NCBI RefSeq assembly: GCF_001477655.1
Contig: NZ_CP011266.1
Coordinates: 1,534,001 to 1,598,000 of the forward strand
Direction: 5' to 3'
Origin: Methanobrevibacter millerae
Lineage (GTDB): Archaea; Methanobacteriota; Methanobacteria; Methanobacteriales; Methanobacteriaceae
DNA length: 64,000 nt
Position 1 is the first letter of the stretch. Each line of letters opens with the position of its first letter. Of this stretch, positions 6,949 to 14,935 are shown piece by piece. The notes under the pieces were generated by a model that worked only from the letters and a program-made list of their open reading frames with translations, was not told where the DNA came from and made no database searches. Made by a program: the position numbers and the translations under genes.

Positions 6949-7608
6949 TTAAAAATAGTTAATGTTTAATGCATCACTTAACTGTGAAATATCATCAACA
7001 ACAGCTACAGGATAGTCATCATTATAAGCTTTTTCATCACCATATCCCCAAGTAACAATGATACAGTCCATTCCTGCATTTTTTGCAGTTGCAATATCTG
7101 TTTTTGAATCCCCAATATATATTGCTTCTTCTGTTTTAACATTAGCCATATCAAGAATCCTATTAACACCTATCGGACTTGGCTTTGAGGGATAATTTTC
7201 ATTATGCCCTTCAATCAAGAGAAAATCTATATCCTTGAGGAATTTATCCGTAAAATATTTAATTGAATCCGTTGTTCTGTTTGAATTGATTGCAAGCAAC
7301 ACGTTTTTATCCTGCAATTCTTCAAGCAAATTTCCAATTCCTTCAAAAGGAACACTGTTTTGCTTAGGTGATTCATCATATATTGGGATGTAAGTTTCCT
7401 TAACAGCTTCGATATTTTCCGGCGTGTTTTTGTCTTTTAAAACAAGGGAGACGATTTCATTAATGTTACCGCCCAATCTTTCAACATATTCACTGCTGGT
7501 CAATGTTGGAAAATCATGTGCTTTTAAAGCCTTGTTAAGACATATGACAACATCATCAACAGTGTCAACCAAAGTTCCATCAAAATCAAAAATATATAGC
7601 TTTTTCAT
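6949..7608 (-). CDS. HAD-superfamily phosphatase (phosphoglycolate phosphatase-like)
   Basis: A 219-residue cytoplasmic HAD hydrolase. Motif I is DFDGTLVDT (nucleophile Asp8, acid/base Asp10), motif III includes KPSPIG and motif IV is YIGDSKTDIATA. An alpha-helical cap between motifs I and II places it with the phosphoglycolate phosphatase-like group, but the substrate cannot be fixed. It starts 5 bases after the cfbC stop and is probably cotranscribed with it. Confidence 0.88.
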   Translation of the reverse strand: MKKLYIFDFDGTLVDTVDDVVICLNKALKAHDFPTLTSSEYVERLGGNINEIVSLVLKDKNTPENIEAVKETYIPIYDESPKQNSVPFEGIGNLLEELQDKNVLLAINSNRTTDSIKYFTDKFLKDIDFLLIEGHNENYPSKPSPIGVNRILDMANVKTEEAIYIGDSKTDIATAKNAGMDCIIVTWGYGDEKAYNDDYPVAVVDDISQLSDALNINYF

Positions 7609-7613
7609 GATAT

Positions 7614-8408
7614 CTAGATAAATGACTTGAAAAATTCCTCAAATTCCTCATCATCCATAGGTTCTGGAATTGAAATATTTTCATTATCCATAATATTTGA
7701 AGCAAGCTTTGAGTATTCACCAGCCTCTTCACTTTCAGGATATTTTTCTACAACAGTTTTTGCATCTAATTCAGCATCCTGAATAAGATTGCTTCTGTGA
7801 ATAGTACCAATAACATGAGTTCCTATTTTTTCTGCAAAAGCATTAACAATCTCCTCTTCATTTTCAACATTTCTGCAGTTGCAGATAATTCCGCTTAAAT
7901 TTCCCTTAAGCTTTTTAACACCCCTAACAATATTATTTGCCGCATAAAGTGACATGTATTCACCGGAAGTTACAATCAATACTTCATCAGCATAATTTTC
8001 ACGCAAAGGCACAGAAAAACCACCGCAAACAACATCACCCAATACATCATATACTACAACATCCAAATCCTCTTCAAAAATATCGAGTTTTTCAAGCCTT
8101 TTCATTGCAACGATTACACCACGTCCGGCACATCCAACACCAGGTTCTGGCCCTCCGCTTTCAACACATAATATATCCTTAAATCCTTTGAAAACCAAAT
8201 CATCCCTTTCAGGATTTCTATTATCCTTAAGCGTGTTAACTACAGTGGGAATTCTTTGACCATATAATGTACGTGTAGTGTCTGCTTTTGGATCACAACC
8301 AATGACCAGGCATTTTAAATCATCACTGGCCCATGTAGCAGACAAATTAGCTACAGTTGTACTTTTTCCTATTCCACCCTTTCCATAAATAGCTATTTTT
8401 TTAATCAT
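7614..8408 (-). CDS. cfbC: Ni-sirohydrochlorin a,c-diamide reductive cyclase, NifH-like subunit
   Basis: A 264-residue NifH-family ATPase. The P-loop is GKGGIGKST (residues 10-17), and Cys93 (VGCAGRG) and Cys128 (DVVCGGF) are the two subunit-bridging [4Fe-4S] ligands. In methanogens the class IV NifH homologue CfbC passes electrons to CfbD during coenzyme F430 synthesis. No nifD/nifK-like gene is in the window, so nitrogenase reductase is less likely though not formally excluded. The start overlaps the U32 gene stop by 4 bases. Confidence 0.85.
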   Translation of the reverse strand: MIKKIAIYGKGGIGKSTTVANLSATWASDDLKCLVIGCDPKADTTRTLYGQRIPTVVNTLKDNRNPERDDLVFKGFKDILCVESGGPEPGVGCAGRGVIVAMKRLEKLDIFEEDLDVVVYDVLGDVVCGGFSVPLRENYADEVLIVTSGEYMSLYAANNIVRGVKKLKGNLSGIICNCRNVENEEEIVNAFAEKIGTHVIGTIHRSNLIQDAELDAKTVVEKYPESEEAGEYSKLASNIMDNENISIPEPMDDEEFEEFFKSFI

Positions 8409-9652
8409 TGTTGTGACCTCTCTTTAAGTTTATAGACAAAATCATTTTTTCTAACTTTAGTAGGAATCAAAACACCTACATTTGAGTTTTTAGGAACTTC
8501 CTTAACATCTCGACCTTCAATCTGCATGGAATCTATGACATGAGTAACAGAACCCGTGGTTTCACCCTGAATCATTATCCTATCACCGATTTTCAATTCA
8601 TCCCAAACCCTAATCTCAGCAACACTGACCTTATTATAAAAATTGACCACCTGCCCAATGTCTTTTTTAATGTATTTAGATTGGTTGGTTTCGCTTGTCT
8701 CATATGGAACATTGAAATAAAATCCGGTGTCAAATCCACGATTGAAAACACTTTTTAACTCTTCCATCCATTTAGGATTTACTTCATATTCATCAGGATT
8801 ATTCAAATATAAATCAATAGCTTCACGATAAATTCCAGTTACCATCGCACCATAATCAGGACTGCGTGCCCTTCCTTCTATTTTAAATGAGCTTACACCA
8901 GTATCTATTAATTCAGGAATGTGCTCTATCATGCACATGTCTTTCGGTGAAAAAAAGTTAGTTCTATAAGTGTCATCATAGGATTTTGATATGACAAAAG
9001 ACTCTTCCGAAACATCTGAAGTATTTGAAACAGCATCATTTTGAGACTCTTCAAATGTTAATGTCCAATTTTTACGGCATGGCTGCAGGCAATCTCCACA
9101 ATTAGCGCTTCGGCCATATAGCCCATAGCTTAAAAAGCATCTGCCTGAAATTGCCATACACATTGCGCCATGAATAAAAATTTCAGTTTCAATAGGAGAT
9201 TTGTCTGTAATTTCAGCAATTTCATCAATTGACAATTCACGTGAAAGAATTGCTCTTTTAGCACCCAATTTATGTAATGTCTTTAAAGTATGGGAATTGG
9301 TAACGTTTTCCTGAACGCTAACATGGGCTTCAAGACCATGTGAAACAGCATCTTCTATTAGTCCAATATCAGATAAAATAAGTCCATCAATCTCTGATGA
9401 TGAAATGACATCCAAATTATTTTTTAGCTTTTCAATTTCAGATTCTTTCAAAATAATATTTGTGCAAAGATAAGTTTTAGCATCATAATCTGAAGCCATC
9501 TTTGCTATTTTAGATAAATCACTTAGAGAAAAATTTTTGGCATTAGCTCTCATATTGTATTCATCCAAGCCAAAGTATACTGCATCAGCACCATTTTCCA
9601 ATACAGCACGCATTGAGATGAAATTTCCAGCAGGAGCTAATAATTCTACCAT
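8405..9652 (-). CDS. U32 family protein (RlhA/TrhP-like)
   Basis: A 415-residue protein of peptidase family U32. It opens MVELLAPAGNFISMRAVLENGADAVYFG and carries the conserved cysteine patch GRCFLSYGLYGRSANCGDCLQPCRKNW, then FSPKDMC and FKIEGRARSP. Characterised members (RlhA, TrhP, UbiU/V) are iron-sulfur proteins for prephenate-dependent RNA hydroxylation or ubiquinone hydroxylation; the old name collagenase is misleading. The archaeal substrate is unknown. It sits between purF and cfbC with a 4-base overlap into cfbC. Confidence 0.85.
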   Translation of the reverse strand: MVELLAPAGNFISMRAVLENGADAVYFGLDEYNMRANAKNFSLSDLSKIAKMASDYDAKTYLCTNIILKESEIEKLKNNLDVISSSEIDGLILSDIGLIEDAVSHGLEAHVSVQENVTNSHTLKTLHKLGAKRAILSRELSIDEIAEITDKSPIETEIFIHGAMCMAISGRCFLSYGLYGRSANCGDCLQPCRKNWTLTFEESQNDAVSNTSDVSEESFVISKSYDDTYRTNFFSPKDMCMIEHIPELIDTGVSSFKIEGRARSPDYGAMVTGIYREAIDLYLNNPDEYEVNPKWMEELKSVFNRGFDTGFYFNVPYETSETNQSKYIKKDIGQVVNFYNKVSVAEIRVWDELKIGDRIMIQGETTGSVTHVIDSMQIEGRDVKEVPKNSNVGVLIPTKVRKNDFVYKLKERSQQ

Positions 9653-9660
9653 ATTAATCC

Positions 9661-11082
9661 TTAAGGTTTATAATAAGTTTCTGCTTCAATATCATCTGGA
9701 AGTTCAGTTGGATATTCTTCGTTAAGACATCCTAAACATAAATCTTCAGCAGGCATACCTATAGCATCTATAAGAGCATCCAAAGTGATATAACCTAAAG
9801 TATCAATGTCTAATTGCTCCTTAATTTCTTCAATGCTATAATTAGCAGCAATCAATTCTTTTTTAGTTGCCATTGCCACACCATAGAAACAAGGTGCAAC
9901 TACAGGAGGACATCCAACTAAAAAATGAATTTCAGCAGGTTCTGATTCTTTGACTAAATCAAGTAGTTTTTTAGATGTGGTTCCTCTAACAATACTATCA
10001 TCAATTAAAATTATTTTTTTACCTTTAATAGCTTCCTTAATAGGATTTAATTTAAGTCTAACAGCCAATTCACGTTCTTCCTGAGTTGGCATGATAAAAG
10101 TTCTTCCAACATACCTGTTTTTAATCAAACCTTCACCATAAGGAATTCCGGAAGCCCTTGAATAACCAATGGCTGCAGGAATTGATGAGTCAGGTACTGG
10201 AATTACAAAATCAGCATCAATAGGATATAACTTATGTAATTGTTCACCTATATTTAATCTGGTTTGATAAACATTAATACCATCAATGGTACTATCTGGC
10301 CTTGCAAAGTAAACATATTCAAACATGCAATGAGATAATCCGTAATCATCTGCAATTTCTAGCATATGGCTTTGAATTTCATCATCTTTAAAGTAAACAA
10401 CTTCACCAGGAACAATATCCCTAATGTATTTAGCATTTACAACATCAAATGCAACGGTTTCAGATGCTAAAATATAGTCATCAGCTTTTTTAGCAACTGC
10501 CAATGGTTTAATACCCATAGGATCACGAACACCATATAGTTCACCATTGACAAGAATGACTAATGCATAAGATCCAACAAGTTTTTTTGAAACGGCTTCA
10601 ATAGCATCAATGATGCTGTTTTTATTATCATAATATTCTTTTTTAAGCATATAACAAATTACTTCAGAATCAGTGTCTGATTTAAATTCATAACCCTCAG
10701 CAATCAGTTCATTTCTTAACTCACCAGAGTTAACAATATCCCCATTATGAGCCATAGCAATAAATCCATCATCAAAATCAGTGACAAAAGGCTGGGAATT
10801 TTCTAATCGAGATTGACCAGTTGTTGAATACCTAACATGACCAATAGCAATGTTTCCTTCAAGATTATGGATTTCATAATCTTTAAAGACATCAGTGATT
10901 AAACCCATGCCACAGTAATAATTCAATCCTTTTTCTGAATTGAAAGTTGCTATACCTGCAGATTCTTGACCTCTATGCTGTAAAGCATACAAACCATAAT
11001 AAACAAAAGAAGAAACATTCCTAGAAGTATCCTTAGAATGAATTCCCACTATACCACATTTATCTTCCATCTCACCTTGCAT
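9661..11082 (-). CDS. purF: Amidophosphoribosyltransferase
   Basis: Commits PRPP to purine synthesis by making 5-phosphoribosylamine from glutamine. The N-terminal nucleophile glutamine amidotransferase domain begins at CGIVG; a short propeptide must be removed. The PRTase loop reads IILIDDSIVRGTTSKK. Cysteines in HCMFEYVYFARPDS, APCFYG and LCLGCLNEEYPTEL match the [4Fe-4S]-type PurF. ATGs occur at 11082 (MQGEMEDKCG) and 11070 (MEDKCG). I chose 11082; the AGGTGAG before 11070 is almost abutting it, so 11070 is possible. Confidence 0.95.
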   Translation of the reverse strand: MQGEMEDKCGIVGIHSKDTSRNVSSFVYYGLYALQHRGQESAGIATFNSEKGLNYYCGMGLITDVFKDYEIHNLEGNIAIGHVRYSTTGQSRLENSQPFVTDFDDGFIAMAHNGDIVNSGELRNELIAEGYEFKSDTDSEVICYMLKKEYYDNKNSIIDAIEAVSKKLVGSYALVILVNGELYGVRDPMGIKPLAVAKKADDYILASETVAFDVVNAKYIRDIVPGEVVYFKDDEIQSHMLEIADDYGLSHCMFEYVYFARPDSTIDGINVYQTRLNIGEQLHKLYPIDADFVIPVPDSSIPAAIGYSRASGIPYGEGLIKNRYVGRTFIMPTQEERELAVRLKLNPIKEAIKGKKIILIDDSIVRGTTSKKLLDLVKESEPAEIHFLVGCPPVVAPCFYGVAMATKKELIAANYSIEEIKEQLDIDTLGYITLDALIDAIGMPAEDLCLGCLNEEYPTELPDDIEAETYYKP

Positions 11083-11151
11083 TTGCAAACACCATTTAAT
11101 TATCAATTATTATTTTTCTTCAACCTACTATAAATAATAATCTTTTTACTC

Positions 11152-12039
11152 CTAGAAATTCTCAAAAGTGTTTGGTAAATCATAATCATCCCGAACTTCC
11201 GGAGGCTTATTTGAATGTTTAGAAGATAATTCCTTGGTTAATTCATCTTTATTATCTTCAACAAAAATTAAAGCAGTTTTAATAATTTTTAACCAATCAA
11301 TAGCCAGATTTCTAGATTGAGCTGCTATAAAACCTTGTCCAACAAGTATATTATCAGGTCTGAACTTATTTGTAGCTATTACAATCTTTTCCTCATCAAC
11401 CAAATTCTGATTAAAAGTTTCTCTCCACAGTTCATCCAGCCTGTAAATTTCTAAAAAATCTTTAGTGTGGATATTTTCAAACCTATTTTTAAAATTTGTG
11501 AAATCTGATTTTAAATTGTCAATATCATCATGCAAATCCTTATTTTCCATTGACAATACTTCATTTTCCTTAATGAGCTTATTATAATCATCAAGTAAAT
11601 TATTATAGTTATGAGTAACTTTCAATAGTTTATTTTCCAAAGTATGAATATTAATTAAATTTAAAGAATAAGAAAGGGTAGACTTGATGATTGAATTCAA
11701 TATTTCCTTTTGTGCAAGTTCAATATTAATCTCTTCACTTTCAAAAAGGACATTGTTATAATCAAATAAGCCAATATGATTAAAATCTGTTTTTAAATCA
11801 TTGAATAGCATATTAAAATTATCATCTTGGCCATATCCACCAATAAGAATAATATCTGCACCTTCAGCTACTTTTTTAGCTATTTCAAAATCTGTGGTGG
11901 GAATTATAGATGAAACAACAATATTATAATCTTTTTCTAGCTGAACATTATTAACAGCCTTTGAAATCAAACCTGCAATGTCAAGGTTTGATACGATAAT
12001 TCTAACATCAATCTTTGAGTTATAATTGTTGTTTTCCAT
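11152..12039 (-). CDS. Hypothetical protein with central coiled coil
   Basis: A 295-residue protein; the ATG at 12039 is chosen because AGAGG precedes it by 8 bases. Residues 1-95 look like an alpha/beta domain (DVRIIVSNLDIAGLISKAV, ADIILIGGYGQDD) with a receiver or periplasmic-sensor flavour. Residues about 120-190 form a strong coiled coil. The C-terminal part has DNILVGQGFIAAQSRNLAIDWLKII. No membrane segment or signal peptide is seen. It begins 11 bases after galE on the same strand. I do not recognise a family. Confidence 0.75.
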   Translation of the reverse strand: MENNNYNSKIDVRIIVSNLDIAGLISKAVNNVQLEKDYNIVVSSIIPTTDFEIAKKVAEGADIILIGGYGQDDNFNMLFNDLKTDFNHIGLFDYNNVLFESEEINIELAQKEILNSIIKSTLSYSLNLINIHTLENKLLKVTHNYNNLLDDYNKLIKENEVLSMENKDLHDDIDNLKSDFTNFKNRFENIHTKDFLEIYRLDELWRETFNQNLVDEEKIVIATNKFRPDNILVGQGFIAAQSRNLAIDWLKIIKTALIFVEDNKDELTKELSSKHSNKPPEVRDDYDLPNTFENF

Positions 12040-12049
12040 AATAAACCTC

Positions 12050-13018
12050 TTAGATATCATTCACCTTTTGATGCCATTTCCATGCGGATGATACAATACA
12101 TTCCAAATCATATTTAGGTTTCCAACCAAGTTCCTTTTCAATTTTGGATGCATCTGCAATTAAAATATCAGGATCACCTTCACGACGATCAGCAATGTCA
12201 ACTTTAAAATCACGACCAGTGACTTTTTTGCACATGTCAATAATCTCACGAACTGAATATCCTTGTCCATTTCCTAAATTGAAGATATTAGATTCATTTT
12301 TTTCACATAAATATTCATAAGCGGCAATATGTGCACTAGCCAAATCATTAACATGAATATAGTCACGAATACATGTACCGTCAGGAGTATTATAATCAGT
12401 ACCAAATATTGAAATGGAGTCCCTTTTACCAATAGCCGCATCCAAAACCAATGGAATCAAATGAGTTTCAGGGTCATGCAGTTCACCAATTTCACAGTCA
12501 AAATCACATCCTGCGGCATTGAAATATCTTAAAGAAACATAGTTGAAATCACCTTTTTGGGCTTCCCTTTCCAATGCCTTTTCAGTAATCCATTTTGAAT
12601 GACCATATGGATTGATTGGCTTTAATTCCTGATCTTCTGTAATTGGAACCTTTTCAGGATTACCGTAAACTGCAGCAGTTGATGACAAAATGAATTTATC
12701 TACACCGAATTCTCTCATAATCTGTAAAAGATTTAATGTGTTTTTGTAGTTGTTTTTGAAATATTTTTGTGGAAGTTCAACAGATTCTGCAACAGATGAA
12801 AATGCGGCGAAGTGCAATACTCCATCTATATCATATTTTTCAAATACTTCGCGCAAATCCTTACTTCCAAAGTCATAATCTTCAAAATTGCCCCATTTAG
12901 CAAATGTTTCATAACCTTTACACAAATTATCTACTACAACAGTATCATAACCTGCATTATGTAATGCTTTATTAGTGTGGGAACCTATATAACCTGCTCC
13001 ACCAGTGACTAAAATCAT
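12050..13018 (-). CDS. galE: UDP-glucose 4-epimerase
   Basis: A 322-residue extended short-chain dehydrogenase interconverting UDP-glucose and UDP-galactose with bound NAD. It has GGAGYIGS at residues 6-13, FAAFSSVAESV, the YGHSK catalytic YxxxK and RYFNAAG. It probably feeds surface glycan or pseudomurein precursor pools; galU, which makes UDP-glucose, lies at 50.5 kb. AGGTG precedes the ATG. It follows the geranylgeranyl reductase by 8 bases. Confidence 0.95.
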   Translation of the reverse strand: MILVTGGAGYIGSHTNKALHNAGYDTVVVDNLCKGYETFAKWGNFEDYDFGSKDLREVFEKYDIDGVLHFAAFSSVAESVELPQKYFKNNYKNTLNLLQIMREFGVDKFILSSTAAVYGNPEKVPITEDQELKPINPYGHSKWITEKALEREAQKGDFNYVSLRYFNAAGCDFDCEIGELHDPETHLIPLVLDAAIGKRDSISIFGTDYNTPDGTCIRDYIHVNDLASAHIAAYEYLCEKNESNIFNLGNGQGYSVREIIDMCKKVTGRDFKVDIADRREGDPDILIADASKIEKELGWKPKYDLECIVSSAWKWHQKVNDI

Positions 13019-13026
13019 TCAAACAC

Positions 13027-14205
13027 CTAGATAAATTTACCTAATTTCAATAAGGCTTTAGGTGAAATTTTAATTAATTTTTTAACGATTTCTGTAGTGG
13101 AAATTTTCTCGAAGCTTTCACCTTCAAATGCATGGGCAATACTGTCTAACTCTTCATCAGATAATGTAAGCAAGTATTCTTGAACTTTTTTATATCTTTT
13201 AATTTCATAATCCAACTCGTCATGAGCCATTTGATCATATTGCTTTAAGAATTTTTTAGAGCAGTCTTCCTTGATTGCTTCTGCTGCTACTTGACCAGCA
13301 CACATTCCACCAGTCATTCCACTAATGATTCCACCACCGGTTAAAGGATTTACTTGACCTGCAGCATCTCCAACGACCATAATGTTATCATCATAAAGCT
13401 TTTTAGTCATTCCACCAACAGGGTCTCCACCAACATTTAACTCAACAGCCTGAGCATTTTGGGTGTAAGGACATTTAGCAATGAAATCATCCAAATATTC
13501 AATTGCAGGCTTTTCTGCCATATGTGGTAAAACAGCTAAACCAATGTTAGCGATGTCATCTCCTTTAGGGAAAATCCATACGTATCCTCCAGGAGCACAT
13601 GATCCGAAGTAGAATTCAATGACGCCGGGTCTTTCAAATTCCACGTTACACATTTCGTATTGAACACCTGATTCCATTTCTTTTGCTTTTGCAGCTGGTT
13701 TAAGACCTGCCCATCTTGCAATATGTCCTTCCGGACCGTCAGCAGCAATCAATATTTTACATTTGTAAGTTTCTTGTTTACCCATGGATTCAGTTTCAAC
13801 AATGTAACCATTGTCAATTTTATCAATACCTGTTACTAATGTTTTGATTTTAATTTCAGCACCGGCTCTTGCAGCATCCATTGCCATGAATTTATCGAAA
13901 ACTTTTCTCTCAAGGATATAACCTGCTTCAGGCAATTGAACTTCATCTTTAGTCAGCCATACATCTGTTCCGTCTGGAGCCTGTAACCTTACACCTTGAA
14001 TTTCCTGTGTTACGAAACGAGGACTAGGTTCAATTCCTAATTTTTCAAGCCCTTGAATTGAAACTCCTTCAGCACATCTTTTTGGTGCTCCAATTTCAGA
14101 TTTTTTATCCATTAAAATAACTTTTGCTCCACCTAATGCAGCATGTTTTGCTGCAGTTGAACCTGCTGGTCCTGCACCCACTACTATTACATCAGTTTCA
14201 ATCAT
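13027..14205 (-). CDS. Geranylgeranyl reductase (digeranylgeranylglycerophospholipid reductase)
   Basis: A 392-residue flavoprotein that saturates the isoprenoid chains of archaeal ether lipids. FAD-binding GAGPAGSTAAKHAALGGAK is at the N-terminus, with PKRCAEG, YVWIFPKGDDIANIG and the second FAD motif VGDAAGQVNPLTGGGI. It acts at the cytoplasmic membrane face. The ferredoxin gene 5 bases upstream is a natural electron donor; in Methanosarcina, as I recall, a neighbouring ferredoxin is needed for full saturation by this enzyme. Confidence 0.93.
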   Translation of the reverse strand: MIETDVIVVGAGPAGSTAAKHAALGGAKVILMDKKSEIGAPKRCAEGVSIQGLEKLGIEPSPRFVTQEIQGVRLQAPDGTDVWLTKDEVQLPEAGYILERKVFDKFMAMDAARAGAEIKIKTLVTGIDKIDNGYIVETESMGKQETYKCKILIAADGPEGHIARWAGLKPAAKAKEMESGVQYEMCNVEFERPGVIEFYFGSCAPGGYVWIFPKGDDIANIGLAVLPHMAEKPAIEYLDDFIAKCPYTQNAQAVELNVGGDPVGGMTKKLYDDNIMVVGDAAGQVNPLTGGGIISGMTGGMCAGQVAAEAIKEDCSKKFLKQYDQMAHDELDYEIKRYKKVQEYLLTLSDEELDSIAHAFEGESFEKISTTEIVKKLIKISPKALLKLGKFI

Positions 14206-14210
14206 AAAAA

Positions 14211-14378
14211 TCAGTCCTCTTTTTCTAAAGCGTTAATTGGACAAGCTTTAATACATGTGTCACAATCCCTACATTCATCTTCTTTAAAAACTAAAGAATA
14301 TTCTCTTACTTGAATTAAATTTCTTGGGCATACACCTGCACATTCTCCACAGAATGAACACCATTCTTTAACTATCAT
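14211..14378 (-). CDS. 2[4Fe-4S] ferredoxin paired with geranylgeranyl reductase
   Basis: A 55-residue gene with AAGGAGATATT before its ATG. It encodes two four-cysteine motifs, CSFCGECAGVCP and CRDCDTCIKACP. The stop is 5 bases before the geranylgeranyl reductase start, so the two are almost certainly cotranscribed. Role by inference: electron donor for lipid double-bond reduction. Confidence 0.92.
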   Translation of the reverse strand: MIVKEWCSFCGECAGVCPRNLIQVREYSLVFKEDECRDCDTCIKACPINALEKED

Positions 14379-14402
14379 AATATCTCCTTTCTTAAAAAAA
14401 TA

Positions 14403-14419
14403 AACTAAAAAGTTTAGTT
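14403..14419. promoter_or_regulatory. Inverted repeat upstream of ferredoxin gene
   Basis: AACTAAA-AAG-TTTAGTT is a perfect 7-bp inverted repeat, 25 bases upstream of the ferredoxin ATG. It could be an operator or a 5' leader hairpin. No other copy was noticed. Confidence 0.35.
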
Positions 14420-14507
14420 ATTAATAGTAATGTTTTTATTAATATTTAAACATTTGTAAAAAAATAGCCTATATGACTAATTTAATAAAAATAAAAGAAA
14501 AAAATAG

Positions 14508-14933
14508 TTATTTTACCAGTAAAACTGGAATATCTGAGGTTCTTAAAAGTCTTTCAGATACAGAACCAATCTGATGGTCACTAACATTATTTTCTTCAAA
14601 AGATACAAACCTTTCATTATCAGAACCATAACGATGAATAACGACCAAATCAGCGCCAGTTTGATTAACAATGAATTTCATATCCCTTAATGCATCAGCA
14701 GTCAATAAATGTTGAGTAACTTCAATGTCATATTCGCCAGCCTTTTTGGCAACTTTATCCAAGATTGCATCACCGCTATCCTCCTCAGAATCATAGCTAC
14801 TGAATGAAAATTCCTCCAAAACATGAACCGCAGCAATTTTAGATGAAAATTTATGAGCTATTTCAATAGCCACATCTGCGGCTTCATAGCCATATTTAGA
14901 CCCGTCCACAGGAACGCAAATTACATCAAACAT
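14508..14933 (-). CDS. Universal stress protein UspA family
   Basis: A 141-residue single UspA domain: MFDVICVPVDGSKYGYEAADVAIEIA at the N-terminus, VIHRYGSD in the middle, and a C-terminal IGSVSERLLRTSDIPVLLVK matching the ATP-binding G-x2-G-x9-G-S/T region in relaxed form. Cytoplasmic, role in stress adaptation unspecified. It follows the atwA stop by 2 bases and is probably in its operon. Confidence 0.9.
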   Translation of the reverse strand: MFDVICVPVDGSKYGYEAADVAIEIAHKFSSKIAAVHVLEEFSFSSYDSEEDSGDAILDKVAKKAGEYDIEVTQHLLTADALRDMKFIVNQTGADLVVIHRYGSDNERFVSFEENNVSDHQIGSVSERLLRTSDIPVLLVK

Positions 14934-14935
14934 TT

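Noticed and set aside
7614-8408. Nitrogenase reductase (nifH)
   Set aside because: The P-loop and cluster cysteines fit the whole NifH superfamily, but no nifD/K-like genes are nearby and every methanogen needs CfbC, so the F430 role is preferred.
8405-9652. Collagenase-like protease
   Set aside because: Family U32 was named so historically, but characterised relatives are iron-sulfur hydroxylation proteins and no protease motif is visible.
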